From NCBI GenBank assembly GCA_011799875.1, contig CM022298.1, forward strand, positions 291,528,366 to 291,592,365: a stretch of DNA of 64,000 bases. Reading direction: 5' to 3'. The notes under the pieces are model-generated. The model saw nothing but the letters and a program-made list of their open reading frames with translations. It was not told where the DNA came from and ran no database searches. The DNA is from Thinopyrum elongatum. Taxonomy: Eukaryota; Streptophyta; Magnoliopsida; Poales; Poaceae. The position numbers and the translations under genes were made by a program. Within the stretch, counting starts at the first letter, position 1. Every line of letters starts with the position of its first letter. This document shows, piece by piece, positions 35,380 to 46,421 of the stretch.

Positions 35380-36410
35380 GCGCCCATCTCTCTCTAGGTC
35401 TCTCTCGCATGCTCCTTCATGTAGCTATCACTCTCTTTTCTCCATCTCACCCGCACGCTCACTACATACTTCTCCGTTTTTTGCAAACACGGTCTCTCAT
35501 CGTCTCCCTCGAGAAGTGTCACTCTCTCTCTCTCTCTCTCTCTCTTCATAGATTACACGGTTTTCATTATCTCTCACGTCTCTATCGTTCTCTGGTATCA
35601 CTATAACTACCTAACCTTTCTTTTTCACCGCTACACACACACTCTCGCTCGTCTTTCACTTTGCCTTTCTCTCCAGGGTTCTCTCACGCACCCTATATAT
35701 TTCTAGATATGACTCCTACCACTAAAATTACTCTCTCCCACACACACATCGTTTCTTGCGGGTCTCCTTTCCGTCTTCATCTCCATTCCAGAACTGACAT
35801 TATTCATTTGTTTACCGATCAGACAAACTCTCCCCCCTCTCTCTGACTCACTCACACACACATAACTCCAGCTTTGAATCCCACTACCGACTACCGTTCC
35901 TCTCTCACACACAAAAAAACTCTCGCTTTCGCACCCTTGACTCGTACCTCTCTCACAAACATTGATCGACCAGCCTCTAGATAGGTTTATCCATCCACCG
36001 CACACTTTCACTCCTTGTATCTATGTAGATTTTTCGTCCCTTCTTGAGACATGCCCTCTCGATCATGCACACGCACACTATTGCCTCATTTTATGGTAAT
36101 ACCTCTCGCACACACACACACACTCTTTGTGTCTTTGTCACACACGCACTCTGCCCTCCTTCTCTCTCCCTCTCTCTCTCTCTCACACACACACACATGG
36201 GCTTTTTGCAACAATATCCCACTTCTCGAATCTTGAAACCAACCATATTCCTCCCTTATCTCATCAAAATAGCCAAAGGAATATATTTTGAGTGAAACAT
36301 AAGATATTTTTAGTGATATATGTATAGCAAAACTACACTATTTTCTATCAAATTGGTGAATATGTATTACTCTACTTTGGATGCGTTGCAACGCACTGGC
36401 ACATTGCTAG
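35380..36410 (+). mobile_element. TC/CA-rich block ending in a Helitron-like 3' terminus
   Basis: 35390-36205 is dominated by TCTCTC and CACACA tracts, including (TC)n at 35520-35547. It is followed about 180 bases later by 'gcgttgcaacgc' (36383-36394), a perfect 12-base palindrome. CTAG at 36407-36410 followed by T matches the Helitron 3' rule (hairpin, then CTRR and host T). No 5' TC start or Rep/helicase gene is identified, so this would be a non-autonomous unit with an unknown left border. Confidence 0.4.
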
Positions 36411-36822
36411 TTATTACAGTATTATTTTTTGGACACCAGACAAACGCTGGAGTACATATACGAAGAGAAGAGGCACACGCACACAGTCGGTCTCTCGCTG
36501 TCTCACACACATGAGAGTTACCTAAGGCACGGTAAACAAATAAACCCATAGGTGCACGATTGTTGCATGCACGGGTACCGGGTACGTGGTGGAGTGCACC
36601 TTTTTAGGAATAGTCAGTTCGCGTGATAATTTGATCCGTAGGAGTTGATGGTCGGGGACCACAGGTGAACGACCTGGAGGCGGTGGCTCGCCAATCGCCA
36701 CTGATCGAGTTGCCATGTTTAAAATATCATTTTTTTACTGGGGTAAGTGTTTCGATTTTCAATGGCGCGTTATACTGGGTTTTAGAACGATTGGTATGGA
36801 GCGAAAATGGAATTCATCACTA
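36411..36822. other. no gene recognised
   Basis: Short CACACA tracts at 36475-36510 and otherwise unremarkable sequence up to the MITE at 36823. Confidence 0.3.
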
Positions 36823-36949
36823 CTACCTCCATCCTGGTTTACTAGTCCCCATCGTATTTTGGGTCAAATTTTGTCCATGAATTTTACTTGTAAAAAATGA
36901 ATGAAAAATGAGATTTTGTTATACCCAAACAAAAAAGGACCGGAGGGAG
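36823..36949. mobile_element. Stowaway-type MITE
   Basis: Left end CTACCTCCATCCTGG after TA (36821-36822). The right end read in reverse is CTCCCTCCGGTCC. About 127 bp. The right TA is not preserved. Confidence 0.65.
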
Positions 36950-37184
36950 TGATTGCTCTAACACGGACACGACCTCTCATAGCGCAGGCATTGAACCGGC
37001 GCGCTGGCCAAGAGGGCCCCACTCGCTGCATGCCAGGCTGAACACGCCTCCTCGCCGCATGCAGCCAGCTGCAGACTGCCCCGCCTACCTCCATTGAATC
37101 CACGTGTGTGCCGGCTACACGTCCTTCCGCGAGCCGGCCGGCATTTTAGAACACAACGCCGGTTGGCTCCTCTTGTTCACCCGC

Positions 37185-37192
37185 TATTTAAA
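37185..37192 (+). promoter_or_regulatory. TATA-like box
   Basis: TATTTAAA in a GC-rich context, about 200 bases before the ATG at 37386. Confidence 0.3.
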
Positions 37193-37385
37193 CGAGGCCA
37201 GACGCCTGGCAAGAACCGCACCACACCGCCGCTCCCCATATCCTCCTTGCACCATTTTCTCCACACTCTCCATAGCATCCGGTGAGCAGGAAGATGAGTT
37301 CTCCGGCATAAAAGCTGGCTGGGTGCCCCGACGAGCCAGGCAACTCGCTGCCCCACCTCCCTCCCCGCCCCAGGCCGTCAATACC

Positions 37386-37637
37386 ATGGGCGAGGCTGCA
37401 GGCGGGCAAGCGGAGGATCAAGCCGCCGCTCCAAGCTGGCCCCTGGTGCATCAACTCGATGCTCCAAGCCTGCTTGCAGAGGAGTGGCCAGTTGCTGCAT
37501 GCCGGTACACGAGGGACCACGGCGTCCAGTGCACCATGGTTGGCCGTGCCATCCGATGCAAACGTTGGTGGAATCATGGCATGCTGGCGGAGGTGGCCAA
37601 CACGTCCGCGGCCACCGCCGACATCGAGGAATATTAG
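37386..37637 (+). CDS. hypothetical short protein (83 residues)
   Basis: The ATG at 37386 has an optimal context (accATGGg) and opens an 83-codon frame that continues an upstream open frame from 37104. The product is Ala-rich at the N-terminus and Cys/Trp/His-containing towards the end ('CRYTRDHGVQCTMVGRAIRC', 'CKRWWNHGMLAE'), which could be a degenerate metal-binding piece. A TATA-like TATTTAAA lies 200 bases upstream. No domain is recognised. GC content is high relative to its flanks, as in grass gene 5' ends. It may be a truncated gene fragment. Confidence 0.3.
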   Translation: MGEAAGGQAEDQAAAPSWPLVHQLDAPSLLAEEWPVAACRYTRDHGVQCTMVGRAIRCKRWWNHGMLAEVANTSAATADIEEY

Positions 37638-38192
37638 ACCACGGGAGCCACCGCCGCTCGGAACCCATGAATGCTACGACCACCGCGTCACCGGCATAGA
37701 CACCCGGTGTGTTGCCCGGTTTGGCTCAAAACATCATGGACCCCAGCCGCGACCGGCATTAGAAATTACACCTGCTTCCAGAAGTTATTCGCGTTTAGTC
37801 AAAAAATATCCAAAAAATAATTAATTATGTATGTTCTTGACTTGTTGTGCTCGCACTAGTAATAGGAACTAGAGATTTTTCTTTATTTATAATTCTCCTC
37901 ACATTTTTTTGGCTTTGAAGTGAATCATGCTTGTGGACATTATCTATGAATGTGCAGACATCTGTGAACATGAGTTTGATGTGGAAGTTGAACTTGGAAT
38001 GTTGGGCTTGCATGTGAACTATACCATGTCCAATGGTTCGTCTGTTATTGTTCGGAAAGTAATGGCTGTTATTACATGACCCGGAAAAAATATTTTGTGC
38101 CACATCTAGGCATCATAGACTTACATACATCTCAGTAGATGCACGGACATCACAACAGGCATGCTAACTGGATAAACATTTGAACCTAGCTA
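37638..38192. other. no gene recognised
   Basis: AT-rich after 37800. No supported feature. Confidence 0.3.
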
Positions 38193-40215
38193 TTATGAAT
38201 GAAAATTTGTATTAACAACAGCTTTAGATAGCAGGAGACGCCTAGCCTGCTCTGCCTCTGCTAGCTTCTTTGTGGCTTCTTCCATCTCTTCTTTGGATTG
38301 GGTGAAGAGAGCATCTGATTGCTCTTTTCGCTTCTTCAGGAACTCAGCTACATTCTCAAGGGCTGTTGCACGCTTTGTTTCAGCCTTTACTAGAGCAACG
38401 AGGACACGAACACTTGACGACTCCACCTGGCTTGTGAGTAATCCAACATCATCTGGGAATTTGCACCTTGTGTCTAATCCGACATCATTAGGGAAATGGA
38501 ACCTTGTGTGTAATCCAGCCTCATTTTGGAAAATGATCTCGAGGTTGACCATACTTCCCTCCTCGCAGGAACTGCTTCCTGACAACTGCTTCCTGACATG
38601 AAGAAGTTACTTCTTTTTTAGATCAATAGTCAGAGCTCCCTAGATCCATTAAGTAGAAGCCCGATAAACAGGACTAGGAGAAGTGAATTCAAAAGGAGTA
38701 ATATAAAAACAGACTGCAAGGTGAGAACACCTACTTCCTACATCACGCTAAAAAGGAAAGCATTAGGACGATTAAGACTGTGCTTATTACATATCAATCA
38801 GAGCCAGCTTATAGAAACTACGACATATACATCAAAGAACACAAGACTAAGAGAAATAGAAAAACCAGCAGAGGGGTGCACTAAGCTAAGGGTTGCTGCA
38901 GCAAAACAACCGGCAACCAGATGATCTCCAGGGCGTCTGTAGGCGTGTTTGACTGACTAGCTTCAACACTAAATTACAAAAGATTCATCCTACGGCATGG
39001 TGGGTCCACTGAGTAAATTGAGATCCTACAAATGATTGAGAGCCTAATTAAGTGTACAGGAAATTGTTTGTCTCGCCTATTATTGTTTAATAATCTACCA
39101 CACTGCTGGATTGCATGGCAAGAACCCTTGCCGAGCAGACAACGTGGTTTGACGCTGCTTTCGGCTCGGGGCTTGCCCAGGGCCTGGTCTGGTCCTGTGT
39201 TCACTACTGCTGCCAGACACATACCATGTCAAAGTAAAAAATGGTCAAAAGAGGGGGCTCCCTCCAATTTCATTAACGAAACCATCAAGGACACACAAAA
39301 CATCCGCCATTGCTAGTCAGGTTCTCAATGTCAAAGAAATTGAAAGGTTGTTACTTACCAAAGCTCATTTTACAGGTTCGGTGTAGCTCCTCTTTAACTT
39401 GCGACGTTCCTTGAAGATGTCCCCAACATCCCGTATTCGGTCTTCATTGCTCCTCTGCACGTTTGCATTCGTAGTTTTAAAATCTCAACATGGCAAGAAA
39501 AATATAGTAATACTCACGCATCTTGTGGGCAACATAAAGTACTCATCTGCCATGTTAGCACGAGTGATTTTTAATATCCTACTATGTGGCTTTTCAACTT
39601 TGCTAGAACTACGTTGTGGTTTCATTTTGAGTGAATAGAATAGGGGGGTCACCTCACTGCTATTCTAAAAAACTTTCCATCATTTGCGACACTACTGGTT
39701 ACAAATGAAGAACCTACCCAAGCACAGCGCAATACAGGAGCGACGCACAACTACAAGACGATATTCTGTTGGACAATGCAAGCTATAACCAATTACTTTT
39801 ATCAGAACAATAGCAGCCAGGAAATTAGAAGGGTAGGTATGAACATAATCGGAACTGCACATGTACTGCTTAGAGAATCAATGTACACATTACCAATTGA
39901 GGAGGAGTACGAAGGTCACGACGGCGTCTGTGCATCATGGTCGGCAACGGGAGTCAGTTCATTGTCGATGACGATCGTGCTGCCACTTGGCGTCGGCTTC
40001 CGGGAAGTAGATCCGAGACCGTGGAAGACGGCACTGGGGAAGAGGCTCCGTGTACGACGGCGATGGCGGACCGGCTCCAGTGTGGCGTACGACATCGTCG
40101 ATGAGGCAGATGCGCTGTGGTGGATGAGTGCGCCGATGAAGAAGGGGAGGGGCACGAAGGGAAGGTGTTGCGGTGCCGTGGAGAAGTCTATTTTGCGATG
40201 GGGATAGAAAATGGG
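38193..40215 (-). pseudogene. decayed transposon-associated gene with coiled-coil exon
   Basis: The minus-strand frame 38585-38193 (130 codons) contains a charged heptad-like stretch ('VALVKAETKRATALENVAEF', 'SKEEMEEATKKLAEAEQARR') and a degenerate repeat 'NDVGLDTRCKFPDDVGLLT'. Upstream on the same strand, an exon-like piece near 39440-39365 starts after a tgcag acceptor, includes 'IRDVGDIFKERRKLKRSY' and ends just before a GTAAGT donor, but carries an internal stop. A first-exon-like frame lies at 40155-39916. These look like parts of one minus-strand gene of the kind carried by CACTA elements. The family is not recognised with certainty and the linkage is inference. Confidence 0.3.
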
Positions 40216-40492
40216 GAGTAATGAGGAGTACTCTGGGTGCCGGGGTGGGGTTGGATGGTTGGGGTGAACGTGAAGTTACCAAAACAGCCCCCGACCAACC
40301 AGCATCCGTCTGCCTGCTCGACCAAGGGTATGATGGTAACTTTGCATTGGTCGAATCTAAGTCGCGGGAGATCTCGATGGAAGCGGGAGATTTGGCCGCC
40401 GACCTAAAAATTTGTAACACTGTACTAGTACTCCCTGCTCCCCGTCTGGCGTGTTGGGTGATTGAGCTGAGCAGCTAGGAGTACTACTAGTA

Positions 40493-40749
40493 GTCGCTCC
40501 GATTTTATTTACTCTGCATATTAGGTTTGACTGAATTCATACTTCCTAAAGTTTGACCAAGTTTATAGAAAAAATATAAATATTTACCATAACAAATCTG
40601 TATGATGTGAAAGTACATTCAATAATGAATCTAATGGTGTTGATTTGTTATTGTATATGTTAATATTTTTGTTTATAAACTTTGTCAGAGTTTACAAAAC
40701 TTGACTTTGACCAATGCTAATACGCGGACTTAAATAAAAACGGAGGGAG
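40493..40749. mobile_element. Stowaway/mariner-type MITE
   Basis: Flanked by TA (40491-40492 and 40750-40751). The right end in reverse is CTCCCTCCGTTTTTATTTA and the left end has GCTCCGATTTTATTTA. Internal 'tttgaccaa..tttataga' is repeated inverted as 'ataaactttgtca'. 257 bp. Confidence 0.8.
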
Positions 40750-41029
40750 TACACATCTGTTTTCTTAGTTTGTCGTGCCATTAATTATTTGTTGTAATTG
40801 TGAAATAAATATATTAAGCTATTGACTTCGAATGTAATGGTTTGTACAATTCAATATTTAGAATCCTTGTTGAATTCCAAGATGAATGCCAGGTCTACAG
40901 TACTTCACAATATGCTCAAACTCACATGATCCAACTCAAATGAAAATCTAAATGCATTTCATAGTTATTAATTTGTTGGATGCAACAAACCAACCATAAC
41001 TCTACATGATCCGGTCTAAAGCAATTTTT

Positions 41030-42310
41030 AGAACACATCCCAATGTGTGAATGAAACATAGAGAGTTTGTGGAGATGCATGGAACAATGGCGGGAGAGAG
41101 ATGCGTGCGCTCAACACACATAATATACACCCAGTGAAAGAAAGAGACAGAGGACGAGAAAGATTGTATATATATGTGGGCGAGAGAGTAGGAGAGAGAG
41201 AGAGGAAGTGTGCGAGAGAGGATGTATACAGAGGAAGAAGTTAGGTCTATGAGTAAGATAAAGACATGTAATATATAGGGAGTGAGATGCGTGTGCATCG
41301 AGATTTTGTACATGTGGAAGGAGAAGAGAAAAAAGGTTTGATGAGAGAGCTCAAAAGAACATGGAATATAGGGGAATCTTGTGGGTTGAGGGATTGATAA
41401 TTTTGTGCGGGAGGGATCGACAGGGAGAGAGGGGGGAGGAGTTACTCAGCTGTCGCCATGTCATCATGCTTCCAAATGGCCTCGCGGTCTCTAGTGCGGT
41501 CTGGTTGTCGTCTTCGTTCTTCCCGATGCCCTCCTTGAAGATCAAGGTGGTGTGCATGTGGGGGTGCAGATAAGCACAAGCGACAGGGGTCGCTATATAA
41601 CCATGGATGGGGATGGATAGTGTGGTGAGTGTTGGGGGGGGGGGTGGGTTTGTGTGTGTCAAATATTGAGAGAAATCAAACCTATGGAGAGAATGTGTGT
41701 GCATAGTGAGCATGCGAGAGAGGCTAAAGGTGCGAGACAGATACATTGTGTGCGTCAATGTTTAAGCAATATAGAGACATCGTGTGCGGGATACAAAGAT
41801 AGGACTATGGGGAGTGTGTTTGCTAGGCAAAGAGACATAGCGAGAGAGAAATATGTGTGTGCGTGGTACATGGTGTGTATGTGACAGAGAGTTACATGCA
41901 TGCCAAATAGAGTTTTCATGAAGAGATTGTGTGTGCGAGATAGAGAGCGATGTAGGGGCCTTGAGGCGGCAGGGGCTGGGTGAGGGTGTCAAAACGTGTG
42001 CGTTGATGCATGTGTTACATGCGATTGTGTGAGGGACGGTCGAATCGAGAGAGATGGTTGTGTTACGGATGCTCCTCTCTCTCTCTCTCTCTCGCACACA
42101 CAAAAAACACAAATAGAAGACCGTTCTCTCATGTATACACAACATCTCGGTATATCTCTATGTCTCACTCATACTGATCATTTGCATGTTCACCCCTCTC
42201 TATGACTATCCCACACACAGCCCGTCTCCACATTGCCCTTCCGCGACAACACACATGTAGACACATACACGCGTTCTCTCTCCGTTACACACACATAATC
42301 TCTATTAATT
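41030..42310. repeat. GA/GT-rich block switching to TC/CA-rich block
   Basis: 41040-41960 is rich in gagaga/gtgtgt on the plus strand. 42065-42300 is rich in ctctct/cacaca, so the purine/pyrimidine bias changes strand near 42060. It resembles 35390-36205 in composition, and its left part is in the opposite orientation. Long open frames here are low-complexity artefacts. Confidence 0.6.
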
Positions 42311-43683
42311 TTTTTTGTAGGGGGCACCTAAAATGCCCAAATCCAAATAATCACGAACTGAAGCTAAATACAAATATATGGAAATATTGTAGCATGAGGA
42401 AATTTTCCAGCAAAAAAAAGTAGAGTAATATTCGAGGATTGTTTTCACACACACAAAAAGGTTCGGTCGATGTACTTCCAGCGCGACACCGTGACGCACC
42501 TTTCGATCGACCGCGCGGCCGTGGTGCATGCGCTTGCACATGATTCCGTATTGATGCTGTGCTAACTAATGTGGTGTATAGGCGTGGCCGTGATGCACAC
42601 GCTTGCACAGGATTACGTGTACTAGTATGGTGTTCTTTTAAGTTTGACCAACCCTATAACCAAGCTCCCATAAGCGCACTCATCAATATACCGCCGCCGC
42701 CGTTCATGCATACAGTCACTGAGTACTGTACGGTGTAGTACTATCGCTGCCATGTGGGACCCGGCTCCACATGTCATCCGCACTACAGCACCGTACGGTA
42801 CTGCAGAGGAACTGAACCCCTCACGTCGTCTGTAGTCCCTCCTCGCGATGACGCTACACTGCCAAGCACGTGAGCAGGTCGAGCCGCGTCTATGCCCGCA
42901 GCTTACAAAGAGGAGGAGGACGAGCACGTGCTCCAGCACGCCGGCGAGGAGGAGCTCGCGTGTCATTGGCGTCTCCGCCCGCGCGGAGGAGGCTCGCATG
43001 GTGGTTGTCGCGGCGGAAGCCGGTCGCGCCCGCGCCGAGCCCACAAATCGGGTGCGGACATGGAATCTACCCTCGAGACCTTCAATTCCACGTGGATCAT
43101 GCAATCTGAAGGAACAATTTGGGTTAGTCGACTCTTGTGAGCCGTTGGATGCAACATGGATGACCAGAAGGGCTTCTTCAACCTCCAAAAATGATGCACT
43201 GTTCATCTTCTATCTCAACCATCGAGCCGCCAGTCTGCCACAGGCCTAACCGCCTGCCACCGCCGCCCCGCCCTCCCCTGAACCGCCTGCCACCGCCATG
43301 CTCCCCCCACCCCCGCCATCCTTTTAACCCCGGGCATGATCCATTTTTTCCGGCGAACTGTATTCCACACCCAACACTTATAAGATAGATCATGGGCACC
43401 CTGCCACCCTAATATAGATACTGGGGTAGCTTCTCTACAGTCTTCTTCCTTCGCTCGGTTGAACTTCTTTTACAAATCGACTGACCCAAATTATACTACT
43501 AGTATGTATTAAGTACAGTAGGAACATGAAGATACGAGTAGTAGTACCAACTACAAGAAGAATAGTAGTAAGACATACTAGTAGTACTACTATACGTACT
43601 AAAGAGTTCAAATAATGAGAAAGAACATAAAATAGTTCTGCTGGGGGCTCAACACAACACACCCCTAAAATAAAACTAAGCAA
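42311..43683. other. mixed region without a recognised gene
   Basis: The 42622-43206 minus frame (194 codons) has no domain and overlaps equally long frames on the other strand. 43235-43480 resembles 24560-24840 (shared words around 'aagatagat.atgggg', 'ttccttc.ctc' and 'actgaaccgcc'), so it is probably a dispersed repeat. Confidence 0.35.
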
Positions 43684-44435
43684 CTAGTCCGCTTGACACT
43701 GCAATAGAACCAGCATGAGCAACAGCACTGCCACCTTACTCGGAGTCCTCGTCCACGTCCTCGACTTCGTCCTCGTCGCCGACACTTCTTTGCTTGAACC
43801 GGACACTGAGCTATGCTTCTTCATCCAACCCTTATAGATATTTAAGCAAAGGTAGGCATCCGTTGCGGCGTAATGTGATCTTCATCTATTGTCTTTGACT
43901 CCCATGCATGATGAAACTTGGGGTGAGGTTTCTTCAGTTCAGCGTAAGAAGGATCAATCATGGCTGCTGCCAGGGTTAGCATTGAAGGCTGAGAGGAGGA
44001 CACCAGGCTTTCCTTCTGGAGATCGAAGGGCTGGCCTACAACGAGGCCTATCCGATCTAGGACTGTCCTGTCGTTCGTAAAGTCTACAGTAACGAATTTC
44101 ACTCTTTTCTCCTTGAGGAAGAACTCAAAATCCTGGCACCTAACGTCAGCATGGCATATGTGGTAGACCAAGCACACATTATGTACGCAAACCTGGATCA
44201 CGGCGGGCTTCTTCATCTCTCCCACCTTTAGAAGCTTCTCCTTGTCCAGGACAGTGGTGTACTCAACATCTAGCCCAGTGACCCACTCATCCTTTGAACT
44301 TTCTAACATGTGTAGGAAGCGACCAAGGCATGCTTCCACCGTCGCGGATCTACGGGTGTAGATGACGATGAACTCATCGTTGGTGATGGTTCTAACCTTG
44401 TACTCACCGCCGATCATGGAGATTTGGGAGGCCAT
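43684..44435 (-). pseudogene. 3'-5' exonuclease (WRN/RNase D-like) with C-terminal frameshift
   Basis: DnaQ-fold exonucleases of this family degrade nucleic acids from the 3' end with two metal ions. I start at ATG 44435 (context gccATGG on the minus strand); the frame is also open upstream to ATG 44600. Motif I is 'GLDVEY' (Asp56, Glu58), followed by 'PAVIQVCV..CLVYH' as in WRN-type domains. A motif II Asp fits 'TNDRTVLDRIG' (Asp122). The frame ends at TAA 43842-43844 after 197 residues, without motif III. One base out of frame, from about 43876, the sequence reads 'YAATDAYLCL', a good motif III, and stays open to TAG 43684. A small deletion near 43876 is the simplest explanation. Such a protein would lack a metal-binding Asp. 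Confidence 0.7.
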
Positions 44436-44835
44436 GGATTTTGGAGGCGGGTTAGGAGAAGTGGAACTGGTGTAATGTGAAAGGACGAGACGACTGGGAG
44501 CGAACTGTTGTAAGGTAGAAAACGGGGACGAGTAGGGCGTGCGAATGGTGTGGGGTGGTGGCTTGCCCGGTGGATAAACGGCTGCTTGCCCCCAAAGCAT
44601 TCTCGAGTACTATGCGGGACCGACTAGATGTCATGCTTACTAGACCCACATCGTAGGCCTGACGGTATAGCTTCTGCATGTTCGCACGCCATGCCGGCGC
44701 GTGCATCTAACTTTCACTTAATTCCATCAACCGTCGTGCCTCCCATGACCTTCGCCTTCCTCGCGTGGTCATGCCCTTTAAGACTTCGGACGGCTATAAA
44801 TGAGCAATTTTTTTGCCTACTCCGCATGCGTGATA

Positions 44836-45080
44836 CTCCCTCTGGTCCTTTTTACTCCGCGTAAGATTTGTGTCAAGTCAAAGTTTGCAAAGTTTAACCA
44901 AATTTATACTTAAAATATCAATATCTATAATACCAAATATATATTTTATGAAACTACATTTCATAATGAATATAAAAATATTGATTTGACATTGTGAATG
45001 TTGATACATTTTCTATAAGTTTGGTCAAAGTAGAGGTACTTTGACTTCAGACAAAACTTATATGCATTATGTAGACTAGT
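44836..45080. mobile_element. mariner/Stowaway-type MITE
   Basis: Left end TA-CTCCCTCTGGTCCTTTTTACTCC at 44834. The internal 'aagtcaaagtttgc' recurs inverted near 45020-45050. The right terminus is degenerate, so the end is approximate. Confidence 0.6.
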
Positions 45081-45635
45081 TCCTCTATCTAGGTGCGTTA
45101 TGATATTGCCATGTCATATATAGTCATCACAACAAGGTTAGAGTACTACTACTACCTCCCTTCTTGTTTAAAGGGCTCGATTCAAAAATCTCACCTACTC
45201 TTTACGAAGATAGAGGCGGTGGAATAGTTTTTGTAATCTGTAAAAGTACTCAATTAATGCTCTCGTTCTGCACAAATCTCCAAATCTTTTCCTCTCCATC
45301 ATGTGTGAAAACAATCTGCATGCTTGACTCTCCGTCTCCCTCCGGCAGTCCCACCATTCCTCCCCATGTGAAAACAATCTGCATGCATGACTCTCCTCCC
45401 CCCGCGCTCGTCCAATCCGTTGTGACCAGCAATATTTCCACCCCTCCCCTCCCCCGTAATTTACTCCAACAAAAATATGCCCACATGGCTATTACGTTAA
45501 TCACGCAACATATCTTACGTAGATGTGGCATTGCTCGCTATAATTACTGCGCCTCCCACGGCATTCGGAAGAATGCTCACGTTCATCACCTTTATCTCCT
45601 CCTCCTCCCTCTCAATTAAGGACTCGTCGAGCACC
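45081..45635. other. upstream region of the 45636 gene
   Basis: A ~40-bp direct duplication ('gtgaaaacaatctgcatgc.tgactct') occurs at 45306 and 45367. No other feature. Confidence 0.5.
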
Positions 45636-46400
45636 ATGGCATCGCCCCTCCCAAGCCCTAGGCGCCCCTCGCTGCCCAGCATGGAGGGTCACACGTCGCT
45701 GTTCCGTTCCTCGCCGCCACTAGTCGAGGAGGACACGTCGGTGTTCCGTTCCTCGCTGCCACCAGTGGAGGATGACGCGTCGGTGTTCCGCTCCTCGCTG
45801 CGACGCGTCAAGGTGAACGCATCGGCGTTCCCACTCTCGCCACCACGCGCATCGGAGGATGCGTCGGCTCCCCGCTACGAGACCGTTGCGCCGCCCGCCA
45901 AGCCCCCCAGCTTGGAGGAGCTTTAGAAAGAAATGGAGGTCGACTTGTGGGAGACTTTGCCTCTGGCAAAGCGCGCCAAAAGAGAGGCAGAGAAGAATGC
46001 CGAGGAAGAGAAGCGCGCTGCGAGGCAAGCTGCCTGGCAGGCCTATGTCGTGTCCGAGAGAGTTAGGCAATTGGCTCTTTGGCAGAAGGCTCGCGCGAGG
46101 GCCGTGTTGGTGGCGGAGGACGCCCGTACCAAAGCCCTGAGTGCAGTCGGGCCCAAGCACCTCATCTATGCTTGGCGGTACGTGGACCGGGTGCACGTTT
46201 CTAGCGAGGAGGAGTACCTGTTGGTGCCAGATCACCAGACCGGTGAGATCGTGCTCGCCCGTTGGCAAGCTGCCAATCAGCACCTCACGAGTTGCGAGGC
46301 CGAGGAAGAGGCGTTGTGTCACCAGGCTGGAAAACAGCCGCACACCAGGGCACTCATGGCGCGCCACAAGTGCTCCACCCAGTGTTGTGGCTTTTATTAG
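45636..46400 (+). pseudogene. unrecognised protein gene with one internal stop
   Basis: ATG 45636 has a strong context (caccATGGc). The frame is open for 254 codons apart from one TAG at 45924-45926 (codon 97, where CAG would read Gln) and ends at TAG 46398-46400. The N-terminal part has four ~15-residue repeats of the type 'TSVFRSSLPPVEDD'. The second half is a charged, Ala/Arg/Glu-rich helical stretch ('LAKRAKREAEKNAEEEKRAA') followed by 'HLIYAWRYVDRVHV'. I do not recognise a domain. GC content is high, as in grass single-exon genes. A Sirevirus-like element inserted 21 bases after the stop. The single lesion suggests recent decay or a functional truncated product. Confidence 0.5.
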
Positions 46401-46416
46401 GAATAATTTAGTGCTG

Positions 46417-46421
46417 TAAGG
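46417..46421. repeat. target site duplication TAAGG (left)
   Basis: Identical to 56347-56351. Confidence 0.9.

Noticed and set aside
41642..42145. Minus-strand ORFs at 41762-42145 and nearby
   Set aside because: Arise from GA/CA simple repeats; composition is Ser/His/Thr low complexity.
42622..43206. 194-codon minus-strand ORF
   Set aside because: No motif, and three overlapping frames of comparable length on the other strand; treated as non-coding GC-rich sequence.
44793..44800. TATAAAT possible promoter
   Set aside because: Plus-strand orientation with no plus-strand gene within several hundred bases; the nearby exonuclease gene is on the minus strand.
45720..46367. 215-codon minus-strand ORF
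   Set aside because: Shadow of the plus-strand gene at 45636-46400, which has a better start context and helical composition.
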